A stretch of 64,000 nucleotides of DNA from positions 2,914,001 to 2,978,000 of the forward strand of contig NZ_VFMO01000001.1 of the NCBI RefSeq assembly GCF_006715095.1, given 5' to 3'. Position 1 is the stretch's first letter, and every line of letters begins with the position of its first letter. The stretch comes from Yimella lutea (GTDB taxonomy: Bacteria; Actinomycetota; Actinomycetes; Actinomycetales; Dermatophilaceae). The notes under the pieces are model-generated. The model did no database searches and had not been told where the DNA came from. It saw nothing but the letters and a program-made list of their open reading frames with translations. This document shows positions 36,522-45,069 of this stretch, one piece after another. The translations under genes were made by a program, and so were the position numbers.

Positions 36522-38723
36522 TCAGCCCCTCTCCAGGAAGGCGACCTGCTCGGCGTCCAGGCGTTCCCACAGGAGTTCGGCCAGGCCCGGGTGGTCGGCG
36601 AGCGTCGGGTCGTCGGCGATGAGCTGCGTTGCGTCGGCACGGGCGAGTTCGATGAGTTCGACGTCCTTGGGGTGGGTGATCCGTAGGTGCTTCAGGCCGC
36701 TCTTGCCACCGGACTGCCGCCCGCCGAGGACGTCGCCCTCACGCCGCAGGCTCAGGTCGAGGTCTGCGAGCTCGAATCCGTTGTTGGTCGCAGCGACGGC
36801 CTCGAGCCGCTGGAGTGTCACCGGGTTCTCCGAACCGGTGACCAACAGGCACAGCCCACCGGCACTGCCTCGACCGACGCGTCCGCGCAACTGGTGTAAC
36901 TGACTGATGCCGAAGCGTTCGGCGTCCATGATCACCATCATCGTGGAGTTGGGCACGTCGACGCCGACCTCGATGACGGTGGTCGACACCAACACGTGGA
37001 TGCGGCCCGCCGCGAACTCGCTCACCGCGAGCTCCTTCTCCTGCGCGCTCATCCGGCCGTGCAGCATCTCGATCCGTAGGCCCGCCAAGGCAGGTTCGGC
37101 CCGCAGCGTGTCGAGGGTCTCCAGCACTGATGCAGTCTGTTGTTTCGTCGGGTCAGGCAGGTCGGACTCATCGGCCCAGGGGTTCGCGATGCCGTAGTCG
37201 TCCAGGAACGCGTCCGGGTCCTCCGCGCCGATCCGCGGGCACACGACGTACGCCTGGTGGCCGCGCCCGACCTCCTCGGCCACGCGCTGCCAACTGCGCT
37301 GGAGCCAACCGGGTCTGGCGGCCGGGACGACGTGGGACACGATCGGCGCGCGCCCGGACGGCAGTTGGCGCAACTCGGACGTCTCCATGTCGCCGAACAC
37401 CGTGATCGCGACCGTCCGCGGGATGGGGGTGGCGGTCATCACCAGGACGTGCGGTGTACGAGTTCCCTTGCCGCGCAAGGCATCTCGTTGCTCCACCCCG
37501 AATCTGTGCTGCTCGTCGACGACCACCAGCCCCAGATCGAAGAAGTTGACGTTGTCCTGGATCAGCGCATGCGTGCCGATCACGATGCCGACCTCGCCGG
37601 AGACGATGTCGAGCAGAACACGCTCCCTGGCCGACTTGCTCATCGAGCCGGTGAGCAGCGCCACCCGGGTACCGCCGTCGGCGCCGCCGAGCATGCCCCC
37701 CTCGGCGAGGTCGCCGAGCATCTTGCGGACGGAACGTTCGTGTTGTTGCGCGAGTACCTCGGTGGGAGCGAGCAACGCGGCCTGCGCGCCGGCGTCGACG
37801 GTGGCCAACATCGCTCGGAGCGCGACGATCGTCTTGCCGGAGCCGACCTCGCCCTGGAGCAGACGGTGCATCGGCCGCTCGGCCGCGAGATCGGCGGCGA
37901 TCTGAGCACTCACTTCCTGCTGTCCGGCGGTGAGTTCGAACGGCAGTCGCTCGTCGAAACGGGCAAGGAGGCCGTCCGCCTGAGGCACGCGCGGTGTCGC
38001 GGTCTGGGCGTCGTACTGCGCCCGACGTGCGGCCAGCGCCGTCTGCACGACCAATGCCTCGTCGTAACGCAGCCTGCGGCGGCCACGGCCGACGTCGGCC
38101 TGCGAGGTGGGCAGGTGCAGCAACCGATATGCCTCGTGCATCGACGGAAGTCGATGTCTGGCAAGGAGATCGGCAGGCAGCGGGTCCTCACCCTCCCAGG
38201 AGCCCAGCACCTGCTGCATCGCGATCGTGAGCGACAGATCCGTCGTCTTGGGCACTGCGAGATAGGTGGGGACGATGCCCGAGGCGTACACGCTCGCGGA
38301 GTCGTCGGTGGTGAAGGTGTACTCCGGATGGGACAACTGGAACGACCCGCGGTACGCCTCCAGCTTGCCGCGGAACAAGGCGGTGGCCCCCGGAACGAGC
38401 TTCTGTTCGTGGCCGTAGGCACGGAAGAAGACAAGCCGCGCCGTCGTGCCGTCGGCGTCCTCGATGACCGCCTCCAGCATCCGGCCCTTGCGGTTACGCA
38501 TCGAGCGGGCGTTCGCGTTGACCACGGTCGCGACGAGCACCGCCATCTCGCCGACCTGGAACTCCGCCAGGCGTCCGGCTGTGTTCGCATCGATATATCG
38601 ACGCGGTAGGAAATCGAGGAAGTCGCCCACGGTGTGGACGTCGCGCGCCTCGGCCAGACGCCCGGCGACACGTTTGTCGATCACCTTCGCCAGGTCGGTA
38701 CCCCGTGTGACCTGCACGCTCAC
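36522..38723 (-). CDS. recG: ATP-dependent DNA helicase RecG
   Basis: RecG remodels stalled forks and Holliday junctions. The 733-residue protein has the N-terminal wedge domain (OB fold, about 60-160) and two helicase lobes: GEVGSGKTIVALRAM, the DEQH box VVVDEQHRFG, VMTATPIPRT, and the later HGRMSAQEKE and GRVGRG motifs. GTG start at 38723, overlapping the stop of the upstream fakA-like gene (GTGA). The downstream rsmD and coaD are co-oriented and one base away. Confidence 0.96.
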   Translation of the reverse strand: MSVQVTRGTDLAKVIDKRVAGRLAEARDVHTVGDFLDFLPRRYIDANTAGRLAEFQVGEMAVLVATVVNANARSMRNRKGRMLEAVIEDADGTTARLVFFRAYGHEQKLVPGATALFRGKLEAYRGSFQLSHPEYTFTTDDSASVYASGIVPTYLAVPKTTDLSLTIAMQQVLGSWEGEDPLPADLLARHRLPSMHEAYRLLHLPTSQADVGRGRRRLRYDEALVVQTALAARRAQYDAQTATPRVPQADGLLARFDERLPFELTAGQQEVSAQIAADLAAERPMHRLLQGEVGSGKTIVALRAMLATVDAGAQAALLAPTEVLAQQHERSVRKMLGDLAEGGMLGGADGGTRVALLTGSMSKSARERVLLDIVSGEVGIVIGTHALIQDNVNFFDLGLVVVDEQHRFGVEQRDALRGKGTRTPHVLVMTATPIPRTVAITVFGDMETSELRQLPSGRAPIVSHVVPAARPGWLQRSWQRVAEEVGRGHQAYVVCPRIGAEDPDAFLDDYGIANPWADESDLPDPTKQQTASVLETLDTLRAEPALAGLRIEMLHGRMSAQEKELAVSEFAAGRIHVLVSTTVIEVGVDVPNSTMMVIMDAERFGISQLHQLRGRVGRGSAGGLCLLVTGSENPVTLQRLEAVAATNNGFELADLDLSLRREGDVLGGRQSGGKSGLKHLRITHPKDVELIELARADATQLIADDPTLADHPGLAELLWERLDAEQVAFLERG

Positions 38724-40342
38724 TCCACCCCGACGGCCAGAACATACGGACCGCCGCCCTGCACGACCGTCACCTCGATGTCCGGGTGGGTGCGGCTCAG
38801 GCTGGCGCGCAGCGTGTCGGCAAGCGCGTCCGGCACCTTCTCCCCCACCACCAGCGTGACGATCTCGCAGTCGTGTTCGGTGACCAACGTCTGCACCACG
38901 CGCGCCGCCACGGGCAGAGCCTCCTGGCCGTACTCGATCACCTCGCCGTCGATGCGTCCCACGACCGCACCCTTCGGGCAGGTGCCGGACGGGGTCTCGA
39001 ACTCCTCCGACGCGATCGTCAGGATGCCGGTCGACAGGCTCACGAGCGCATCGTCGACTGCTGCGATCACCTCCGCACCGGCCTGCTCGGGATGTGCGAC
39101 GGTGAGGGTCGCCAGGAACTCGGTCGGTCCGGTCGAGCCGGGACGCATGACGCGGATGTCCTTGTCGCGCAGCGCTTTTTCGAGCGCGTCGGCGGTGCGA
39201 CCGCTACGTCGTCCGTCAGCCACGAGCAACACCTCGGCCAGTCCGGTCTCGCGGACAGCCCGAACGGCGGAAGCCCGGGCGATGCGCCCGGCGTCACCGG
39301 TCACGACCATGCGCTCGTCCTGGCGGGCCAATTCGGCCAGGCCGGGTGAATCTGCGACGGCGACGACGAGCGTCTTCGTCTCGGTGGAAACAGGTACCGG
39401 GTGACGCGCAGTGATCTCGTCCTGGAAGCGGGTCACCTCGAACCGGTGCGGACGCCCGGCGTCAGCACCCGCGTTGAGGGCTGCAGCGACATCGTCGACA
39501 TGCACGTGGACCGACCACACGTCGGGTCCCCCCGCCACGACGAGGGAGTCGCCGAGCCGGTCGAGGACACCTCGCAAGCGCGAAACACGGGACTCGTCGG
39601 TCTCGGCGAGCATGAACATCACTTCGTAGCCGGGCCCCTCGATGCTCTCGCAATCGGAGTCGCGAATCGCCCCTTCGCCGGCGAGCCAGGACGGCGGTTC
39701 GCCGAGGCCCTTGATCGGCCCTGCGTCGGCCTCGACGACCCGACGCAACGAGTCGAGGAGTACCACGAATCCTGCGCCCCCGGCATCGACGACGCCGGCC
39801 TCCTTGAGCGTGGGGAGTTCGTGCGTGGTGTTGACCAGCGCGATCTCCGCGGCGCGAACTGCGCCGGTCACGACGTCCTCGAGCGAGCCGGAGGCCTGAA
39901 TCGCGGCACCGTCGGCGGCGGCGCTCGCCACCGTGAGGATCGTTCCCTCGACCGGGATGCTGACGCTGCGCCAGGCATAGTCCGCTGCCCGTCGCAGCGC
40001 ATCGGCGAGTTGCCTTCCGGTCATGCGCTGGTCGGGAGATTCGGTCAGCACCTCGGCCACACCGCGAGCGACCTGACTGATGATCACTCCGGAATTGCCG
40101 CGTGCGGCCATCAAGGTGGCCTGCGCGAGATCGCGCGCCGCCTGCATCAGATCAGCAGGCTGGGTGAAGGCGAGCGACCCCATCGCACCGTCGACTGTCA
40201 TCAGCAGGTTGGTGCCGGTGTCGCCGTCTGGTACCGGGAAGACGTTGAGCCGGTTGATCCGCTCGGCGTAGGTGGCGAGATCGGCGCGCGCGGTGACGAC
40301 CCAGCGACGCAGGGCGTCGAGGTCGAGCGTTTCCAGCGCCAT
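38720..40342 (-). CDS. DAK2-domain protein, FakA-like fatty-acid kinase subunit
   Basis: A 540-residue protein with an N-terminal DAK2 (DhaL-type) ATP-binding domain, recognised by NVFPVPDGDTGTNLL and ARGNSGVIISQ, a glycine-rich hinge VVDAGGAGFVVLLD, and C-terminal DUF1949-like/FakB-interacting domains. In Firmicutes the homologue FakA phosphorylates fatty acids bound to FakB; the Actinobacteria versions are less studied. ATG at 40342. The gene is first in the operon with recG, rsmD and coaD. In relatives rpmB normally sits just upstream of it; here an insertion sequence lies between them. Confidence 0.88.
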   Translation of the reverse strand: MALETLDLDALRRWVVTARADLATYAERINRLNVFPVPDGDTGTNLLMTVDGAMGSLAFTQPADLMQAARDLAQATLMAARGNSGVIISQVARGVAEVLTESPDQRMTGRQLADALRRAADYAWRSVSIPVEGTILTVASAAADGAAIQASGSLEDVVTGAVRAAEIALVNTTHELPTLKEAGVVDAGGAGFVVLLDSLRRVVEADAGPIKGLGEPPSWLAGEGAIRDSDCESIEGPGYEVMFMLAETDESRVSRLRGVLDRLGDSLVVAGGPDVWSVHVHVDDVAAALNAGADAGRPHRFEVTRFQDEITARHPVPVSTETKTLVVAVADSPGLAELARQDERMVVTGDAGRIARASAVRAVRETGLAEVLLVADGRRSGRTADALEKALRDKDIRVMRPGSTGPTEFLATLTVAHPEQAGAEVIAAVDDALVSLSTGILTIASEEFETPSGTCPKGAVVGRIDGEVIEYGQEALPVAARVVQTLVTEHDCEIVTLVVGEKVPDALADTLRASLSRTHPDIEVTVVQGGGPYVLAVGVE

Positions 40343-40469
40343 CTGTCTGTCATCCTTCGTGCGTGGGCCGACCGAGCGTTCAACGCAAGGAAGATTATCC
40401 GTCGCCGCCGACAGCACGTGACGCAAGCCACCCGACTCGCCCGAATCCGCCCCGGCCGACGGCCGGTCA

Positions 40470-41847
40470 TGTTGACTCACGTCAAGATGCCCGCGTGGAG
40501 TGAGTCGTTGACTCATCTGAATTTGCCCGCTTGGTGGGGTGGATTTTCTTGCGGCTGAGGTAGGTCGCGTTGCGCTTGGGTCGTTGTTCGACTTTGCCTC
40601 TGCGGCGGGCGAGTTCGATGAGACTGGCTTGGATCGCGTGGATCTGACGGCGTAGTTCGGCGGGGTTGATCTGGGTGGCTCGTGTGCTCAGGTCAGCGGC
40701 GTCTTGATCGGTGAGGTACTGCGGGTGGTCCCGGGTCAGGCGGTGCAGCGGGGTCGCGGCGGTGTCGTAGGTTTTGGTGACCTTGGCGCCGTTGCGAGAC
40801 TTGCTGCGCAGCTTTTGTTGGGGCAGGTAGAGGTTGTCGAGTGCTGCTTGCAGGGGCCACAGTTGGTTGAGCAGGTCGAGCTCGTGGCGGGTGTCGTACC
40901 GGTAGTAACCGACCGCGCGGCGGACGCTGGACCAGTTCTTCTGCTCGACGTAGGCCTGGTCGTTGCTGTGGTGGGCCCGGCCGCGGGTCAGGGTGATACG
41001 TCGCGCGTCGCACCACTTCGCGAGGTGGTGGTTGATGAACTCGCCCCCGTTGTCGGAGTGGATTCCGTTGATGCCGAACGGGAATCGCAGGATCAGGTCG
41101 GTCAGGCCGGCGGCGACGATTCGTTCGCCTTTGGAGCGGACACTGATCGCTTCGGTCCAACCGGTCGCGATGTCGGTGGCGTCCAGGGTGTAGTGGAAGG
41201 CTCCGTTGTTGTCGCCGCCTTCGTGTGCGACCAGGTCGATCTGGAGGAAGCCGGGGACGGTTTCGTTCCATTCGTGCCAGGTCTTCATCGGGATGCTGGC
41301 CTTGAGGAGGCTGCCGGGTTTGGTCATCGACCGGCCCTTGGTCGCGATCAGGCCGGTGCGGTGTGGTTTGAGGCGGCGGTCGATCGTGGCGGGTGACATT
41401 CGTAGCAGCGCGGCCAACGTGTCAGGGGTGCAGTGCAGTTCGCCGTGGGCGATCAGCGCGGTGGTCAGGTCGGGCAGCGCAGGGTGCAGTCGCTTCCCGG
41501 TGGGGCCGTCCAGGACCACCCAGCAGGTCACCAGGGCATCGATCACGGCAGGGTCGTAGCGGTAGACCGGATCACGCTGTGCTCGGGGACGATTCGGGTC
41601 ATGACCGGCGACCGCGCGGCGGAGCATCTTGCGGGCGTGGTCCCTGTGCCACCCGTTGACCGCGACCAGATGGTCCAGGATCGCTGTCTTCTCCGCCTTC
41701 GTCGCCTTCGGCCACGCCTTCACCTGCGAGACCAGGACCGCCTTGCGCTGACCCACCGTGAGCTCCATCCATCGAGGCTGCACCCCACGCGGGCATTCTG
41801 GGATGAGTCAATGACTCCACCCACGCGGGCATTTAGCGTGAGTCAAC
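40470..41847. mobile_element. Insertion sequence with compound inverted ends
   Basis: A 1378-base element bounded by inverted repeats of about 46 bases (GTTGACTCACG at both tips; left tip 40470, right tip 41847). Each end carries two copies of the motif GACTCA...TGCCCGC in direct order, spaced by about 38 bases, presumably transposase-binding sites. One transposase gene fills the middle and its stop lies inside the left terminal repeat. I see no clear target-site duplication. It is inserted between the fakA-like gene and rpmB. Confidence 0.85.
40482..41783 (-). CDS. DDE transposase with integrase core
   Basis: A 433-residue transposase. An N-terminal helix-turn-helix region (TVGQRKAVLVSQVKAWPKA) is followed by an integrase-type catalytic core: first Asp in PGFLQIDLVAHEG, second in HSDNGGEFINH, and Glu in QAYVEQKNWSSVRR, the usual DDE arrangement with 35 or so residues between the last two. 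This resembles IS481/ISNCY-type transposases. The C-terminal tail is basic. ATG at 41783, intact with no stop or frameshift, so the element may still be active. Confidence 0.88.
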   Translation of the reverse strand: MQPRWMELTVGQRKAVLVSQVKAWPKATKAEKTAILDHLVAVNGWHRDHARKMLRRAVAGHDPNRPRAQRDPVYRYDPAVIDALVTCWVVLDGPTGKRLHPALPDLTTALIAHGELHCTPDTLAALLRMSPATIDRRLKPHRTGLIATKGRSMTKPGSLLKASIPMKTWHEWNETVPGFLQIDLVAHEGGDNNGAFHYTLDATDIATGWTEAISVRSKGERIVAAGLTDLILRFPFGINGIHSDNGGEFINHHLAKWCDARRITLTRGRAHHSNDQAYVEQKNWSSVRRAVGYYRYDTRHELDLLNQLWPLQAALDNLYLPQQKLRSKSRNGAKVTKTYDTAATPLHRLTRDHPQYLTDQDAADLSTRATQINPAELRRQIHAIQASLIELARRRGKVEQRPKRNATYLSRKKIHPTKRANSDESTTHSTRAS

Positions 41848-41974
41848 GCGCCGGTTTGGTCATGTCCGGTCGCGCCGCTATCCTTGTGAAGTTCCCACGC
41901 GAGTTCCGGTCATTGCCGTGCGCCCGCATCCCGGGAACAAGAAGATTCTTATCGACCAACTTCAGGAGATCACC
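41848..41974 (+). promoter_or_regulatory. rpmB promoter beside the insertion sequence
   Basis: Between the right end of the insertion sequence and rpmB a good promoter match exists: TTGGTC (41856-41861), 17 bases, TATCCT (41879-41884). AGGAG lies nine bases before the rpmB GTG. The promoter begins only about nine bases after the element tip, so the insertion just missed it. Confidence 0.5.
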
Positions 41975-42169
41975 GTGGCTGCCACCTGCGACGTCTGCGG
42001 CAAGGGACCCGGCTTCGGTCACAACGTCTCGCACTCGCAGCGCAAGACCAAGCGCCGCTGGAACCCGAACATCCAGCGCGTTCGCGCGCTCGTGGGCGAC
42101 GCCGGCGTGACCCCGAAGCGTCTCAATGTCTGCACTTCCTGCCTGAAGGCCGGCAAGGTCACCCGCTGA
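41975..42169 (+). CDS. rpmB: 50S ribosomal protein L28
   Basis: A 64-residue L28. The start is GTG at 41975 ([21 protein letters not shown]), with AGGAG nine bases upstream; the frame extends further upstream but not in a family-like way. Zinc-type CxxC pairs are CDVC and CTSC, so this is the zinc-binding (C+) form. A strong terminator follows directly. The IS upstream separates it from the fakA-like operon that commonly neighbours it. Confidence 0.96.
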   Translation: MAATCDVCGKGPGFGHNVSHSQRKTKRRWNPNIQRVRALVGDAGVTPKRLNVCTSCLKAGKVTR

Positions 42170-42193
42170 CCCCCGCCTTCTCGCACTGAATCA

Positions 42194-42218
42194 GCCGACC
42201 CCTCGGGGTCGGCTTTTT
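42194..42218 (+). terminator. Rho-independent terminator of rpmB
   Basis: A GC-rich stem GCCGACCCC / GGGGTCGGC (42194-42202 with 42205-42213) is followed immediately by TTTTT. Classical intrinsic terminator 25 bases after the rpmB stop codon. Confidence 0.9.
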
Positions 42219-42251
42219 CGTGCCCGTCAACTCAACCACGTGTCGTGACGG

Positions 42252-43205
42252 CTAACCGGCGAAGTGGTCCCAACCGCCGCCCTGCTGGGCGCGCCCGTCG
42301 AGCGTGACGTCGCCACCTTCGACCACCTCGCCGATCGGGTACCAGCCGTCCGGCACCTTTCCCCGCGGAAAGGTCGCCAGGAGGGTGTGCTCCTCTCCCC
42401 CGGTCAGCACGCACGACCACGCGTCTTCGCCGAGCGCGATCAGGTGATTGACCAACGGACGCAGCAGTGCGCTGTCGAGATCGAGCCGGACGCCGGACGC
42501 CGTGGCGATTCGTCGGCCGTCACGGACCAAGCCGTCGCTGACGTCCATCATCGAGGTCGCCCCGGCTCGCGCAGCCTGGGGACCTGCGGCCAGGCGAGCG
42601 ACCGGGCGACGGTGGAAGTCGACGAGTTCGGGGGCATGGTCCACATCGCCACGCTGCAACAGTCGCAGTCCGGCGTCGGACCGGCCGAGCAAGTCGCTCA
42701 CCGCGACCACATCACCCACCCGTGCCCCGTCGCGGCGGACAGCCGGCACGTCCCGCAACTCCCCCAGCGCCGTGATGCTGACCATGCGGACACCGTCGGG
42801 AGCCGAGCTCAGATCACCGCCGAGAACAGCGACATTCTCGGCGCGACAGGCGTCCGCGATTCCTTCGTTGAGGGCGCGGCACCACTCGATCGTCGTGTCA
42901 CGTCCCGCGATGAGGGAGACCACGACACCAGTGGAGGTACCGCCCATCGCGGCGATGTCGGCGAGATTCTGGACGACGACCTTGTGACCCACCTCGTGCC
43001 CGCTGCTCCAGGCGTCCAGCCAGTCACGTCCGAGCACCATGGAATCGGTGGTGACGAGTACCGACCCGGTCGGCACCCGAAGCAACGCTGTGTCATCCCC
43101 GACGCCGATCATCACCTCGTTCCGGGTGGGTAGGGTCGCAAAGATGGTGGCGAGCAGTTCCTCCTCACTCGTCTCGGCGAGCGTGCGTCCACCTGCCGGG
43201 ATCAT
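42252..43205 (-). CDS. thiL: Thiamine-monophosphate kinase
   Basis: ThiL phosphorylates thiamine monophosphate to thiamine pyrophosphate. The 317-residue protein starts MIPAGGRTLAETSEEELL and has the ATP/Mg segment IGVGDDTALL, SMVLGRDW, the NLADIAAMGG motif, VLGGDLSSAP and SMMDVSDGLVRDGRR of the PurM/ThiL fold. ATG at 43205, with GGAGAGG upstream. It is convergent with rpmB and divergent from the Lrp-type gene. Confidence 0.95.
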   Translation of the reverse strand: MIPAGGRTLAETSEEELLATIFATLPTRNEVMIGVGDDTALLRVPTGSVLVTTDSMVLGRDWLDAWSSGHEVGHKVVVQNLADIAAMGGTSTGVVVSLIAGRDTTIEWCRALNEGIADACRAENVAVLGGDLSSAPDGVRMVSITALGELRDVPAVRRDGARVGDVVAVSDLLGRSDAGLRLLQRGDVDHAPELVDFHRRPVARLAAGPQAARAGATSMMDVSDGLVRDGRRIATASGVRLDLDSALLRPLVNHLIALGEDAWSCVLTGGEEHTLLATFPRGKVPDGWYPIGEVVEGGDVTLDGRAQQGGGWDHFAG

Positions 43206-43298
43206 TTCGGCCCTCTCCGTTGTCGGCTCAGGTCGCACGGTAGCGTCATGGCGACAGACCGAGGATGCCCGGTAGGGCATCGAGCGAGCGGGAGAACC

Positions 43299-43532
43299 AT
43301 GGTCCAGGCGTACATCTTGATCCAGTGCGAGGTCGGCAAGGCGCACGCGGTCGCCACCGCGGTCGCGCAGATCAACGGCGTCACGATGGCCGAGGACGTC
43401 ACCGGTCCCTATGACGTCATCGCCCGGCTCGAGGCCGAGAACGTCGACGAACTCGGCAAGCTCGTCATCGCCCGCATCCAGGAAGTGCCCGGCATCACCC
43501 GCACCCTCACGTGCACCGTCGTCAAGGTCTGA
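43299..43532 (+). CDS. Lrp/AsnC ligand-binding (RAM) domain protein
   Basis: A 77-residue protein comprising only the RAM (ligand-binding) domain of Lrp/AsnC regulators, starting MVQAYILIQCEVGKAHAVA and with the glycine-rich GPYDVIARLE. No DNA-binding helix-turn-helix is present, so it is either a free-standing metabolite sensor or a co-regulator. ATG at 43299 with GGGAGA upstream. Its 3' end overlaps the start of the DUF3515 gene by 22 bases. A small RAM-only gene between thiL and DUF3515 is conserved in actinobacteria. Confidence 0.9.
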   Translation: MVQAYILIQCEVGKAHAVATAVAQINGVTMAEDVTGPYDVIARLEAENVDELGKLVIARIQEVPGITRTLTCTVVKV

Positions 43533-43960
43533 GGCTCCTCGCCGCGTCGAGCGCGGCGACGTTCCTGCTCACCGCGTGCGGTTCGCCCGAAGTGTCGGTC
43601 ACCAAAGCCGAGAAGGCTGCGAATCCGTTGTGCGCCAAGGTTGCCCAGCACTGGCCCCAGAAGGTGGCCGGTCAGGAACAACGCGACGTCTCGACCTCCG
43701 GCGGTACCGAGGCCGCTTGGGGTGACCCCGCGATCATCGCCCGCTGTGGCGTCACCTCGCCGGGAGCCGACGAGCACTGTGTCGACGCGAACGGCGTCGA
43801 CTGGGTGTACAGCGAACTGTCGGACGGTGCAGGCTTCGTCACGTTCGGACGAGAGCCGGCGATCCAAGTGCTGGTGCCGTCCGACTACGCCGGGGACGCG
43901 ATCGGCGCCTTCGCTGCGGCGGCGAAGCAGATCCCGCAGGGCAACAGGAAGTGCAGCTGA
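43511..43960 (+). CDS. DUF3515 lipoprotein
   Basis: A 149-residue secreted lipoprotein. The N-terminus MHRRQGLRLLAASSAATFLLTAC is a lipoprotein signal peptide with lipobox LLTAC and cysteine at 23. The mature part (from CGSPEVS) matches the DUF3515 family, present in most actinobacteria beside the thiL-Lrp and ddl genes. Conserved cysteines in CAKVAQH, ARCGVTS, EHCVDA and RKCS suggest disulfides. GTG start at 43511, overlapping the upstream gene. Function unknown. Confidence 0.88.
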   Translation: MHRRQGLRLLAASSAATFLLTACGSPEVSVTKAEKAANPLCAKVAQHWPQKVAGQEQRDVSTSGGTEAAWGDPAIIARCGVTSPGADEHCVDANGVDWVYSELSDGAGFVTFGREPAIQVLVPSDYAGDAIGAFAAAAKQIPQGNRKCS

Positions 43961-43964
43961 CCGC

Positions 43965-45062
43965 TCAGCCGGCCAGTTGCCGGTAACGCAGCATCCACGC
44001 TCGAGCGACATCGGCCGCATCGGGAAGTTCAGCCGCTCGACGAATTCCACTGGCGCGCAGCGAATCTGCGAGAGCATCATCGGCGAGCACCCGCTCGAGA
44101 GCCTCCGCGAGCGCAGCCGCGTCACCCACCGGCACCAGGACGCCGGCGGAACCGACCAGGTCGGGAAGGCCACCGGTGTCGGTCACGACGCACGGCAAAC
44201 CGCCGGCAAGTGCCTCCTGGACGACCAGCGAGCGAGCCTCCCACCGGCTCGGCAACGCGAGCACCGACGAGGCGGCGATGAAGCGCGGCACCTCGCGGCT
44301 CGCGCCGATGAGGTGTACCGGCAGACGCTCCGCCGAAATCCGTTGCGAGAGATACTCGGTCAGCTGCGTGTCGCCATCACCGACGATGACGAACGAGACG
44401 TTGTCATCCTTCATCCGGGCGGCGGCGTCGAGCAGTACCGGTAGGTCCTTCTGCGGTGCGATACGGCTGACGGTGAGCACCCACGCCCGATCGCCCGGAA
44501 GGCCGTACATCTGCGCGAGGTCCGCCTTGACCATCGCCGGGTCGCCCTGCCACGGGGTCAGCTCCGGCGCCGCGACCTCGCTGAGCCGAGCGTCTGCACC
44601 GAGTGAGCGCGCACGCTCCACCAGGTCACTGCTCGCCCCGGTGACCAACTGCGCACCGGCGATCTGTAGACGCTCGACCGCGGCACCGACCGTGGCCCGA
44701 GGACCGGACCCGAGGAGTGCGTTGTGCCAGGTGATCACCAACGGTGGCCGACGTCGAAGCCCCTGCAGGGCCAATGCGGCCTGCAGTCCGGCCTGGTGGC
44801 CGTGGGCGTGCACGATGTCGGCGCCCGCACACAACCGACGCAGAGCAGGCAACCCGGCCGGCAGTGAACGTCCGCTCCGCAGGACCGGCCGCAGGACAAC
44901 GGAATCCGGCAACGAACCGTCGAGCCTGCCGGCACTGCCAGAAGTGGTCGCGATCGTCACCGGCGAACCCGCGGCGGAGAGTTCGCGAGCGAGGCTCGCC
45001 ACGTGGCCGGCGATGCCGCCGCTCGCCTCCGCCATCACCAGCAGGACGCGCGGACCGGTCAT
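43965..45062 (-). CDS. GT4-type glycosyltransferase
   Basis: A 365-residue glycosyltransferase of the GT-B fold, family 4 style. N-terminal half: PRVLLVMAEASGGIAGHVASLA. C-terminal half: VLTVSRIAPQKDLPVLLDAAA, PSRWEARSLVVQEALAGGLPCVVTDTGG, with the E-x7-E region of GT4 enzymes. The sugar acceptor is unknown. Located just upstream of ddl on the map and seven bases after its stop, so it may be co-transcribed and act in envelope synthesis. ATG start at 45062. Confidence 0.9.
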   Translation of the reverse strand: MTGPRVLLVMAEASGGIAGHVASLARELSAAGSPVTIATTSGSAGRLDGSLPDSVVLRPVLRSGRSLPAGLPALRRLCAGADIVHAHGHQAGLQAALALQGLRRRPPLVITWHNALLGSGPRATVGAAVERLQIAGAQLVTGASSDLVERARSLGADARLSEVAAPELTPWQGDPAMVKADLAQMYGLPGDRAWVLTVSRIAPQKDLPVLLDAAARMKDDNVSFVIVGDGDTQLTEYLSQRISAERLPVHLIGASREVPRFIAASSVLALPSRWEARSLVVQEALAGGLPCVVTDTGGLPDLVGSAGVLVPVGDAAALAEALERVLADDALADSLRASGIRRAAELPDAADVARAWMLRYRQLAG

Positions 45063-45069
45063 CGGCGGA

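Noticed and set aside
40461..41855. A target-site duplication flanking the insertion sequence
   Set aside because: Left flank CCGGTCAT and right flank GCGCCGG do not match in any simple register; left unstated rather than forced.
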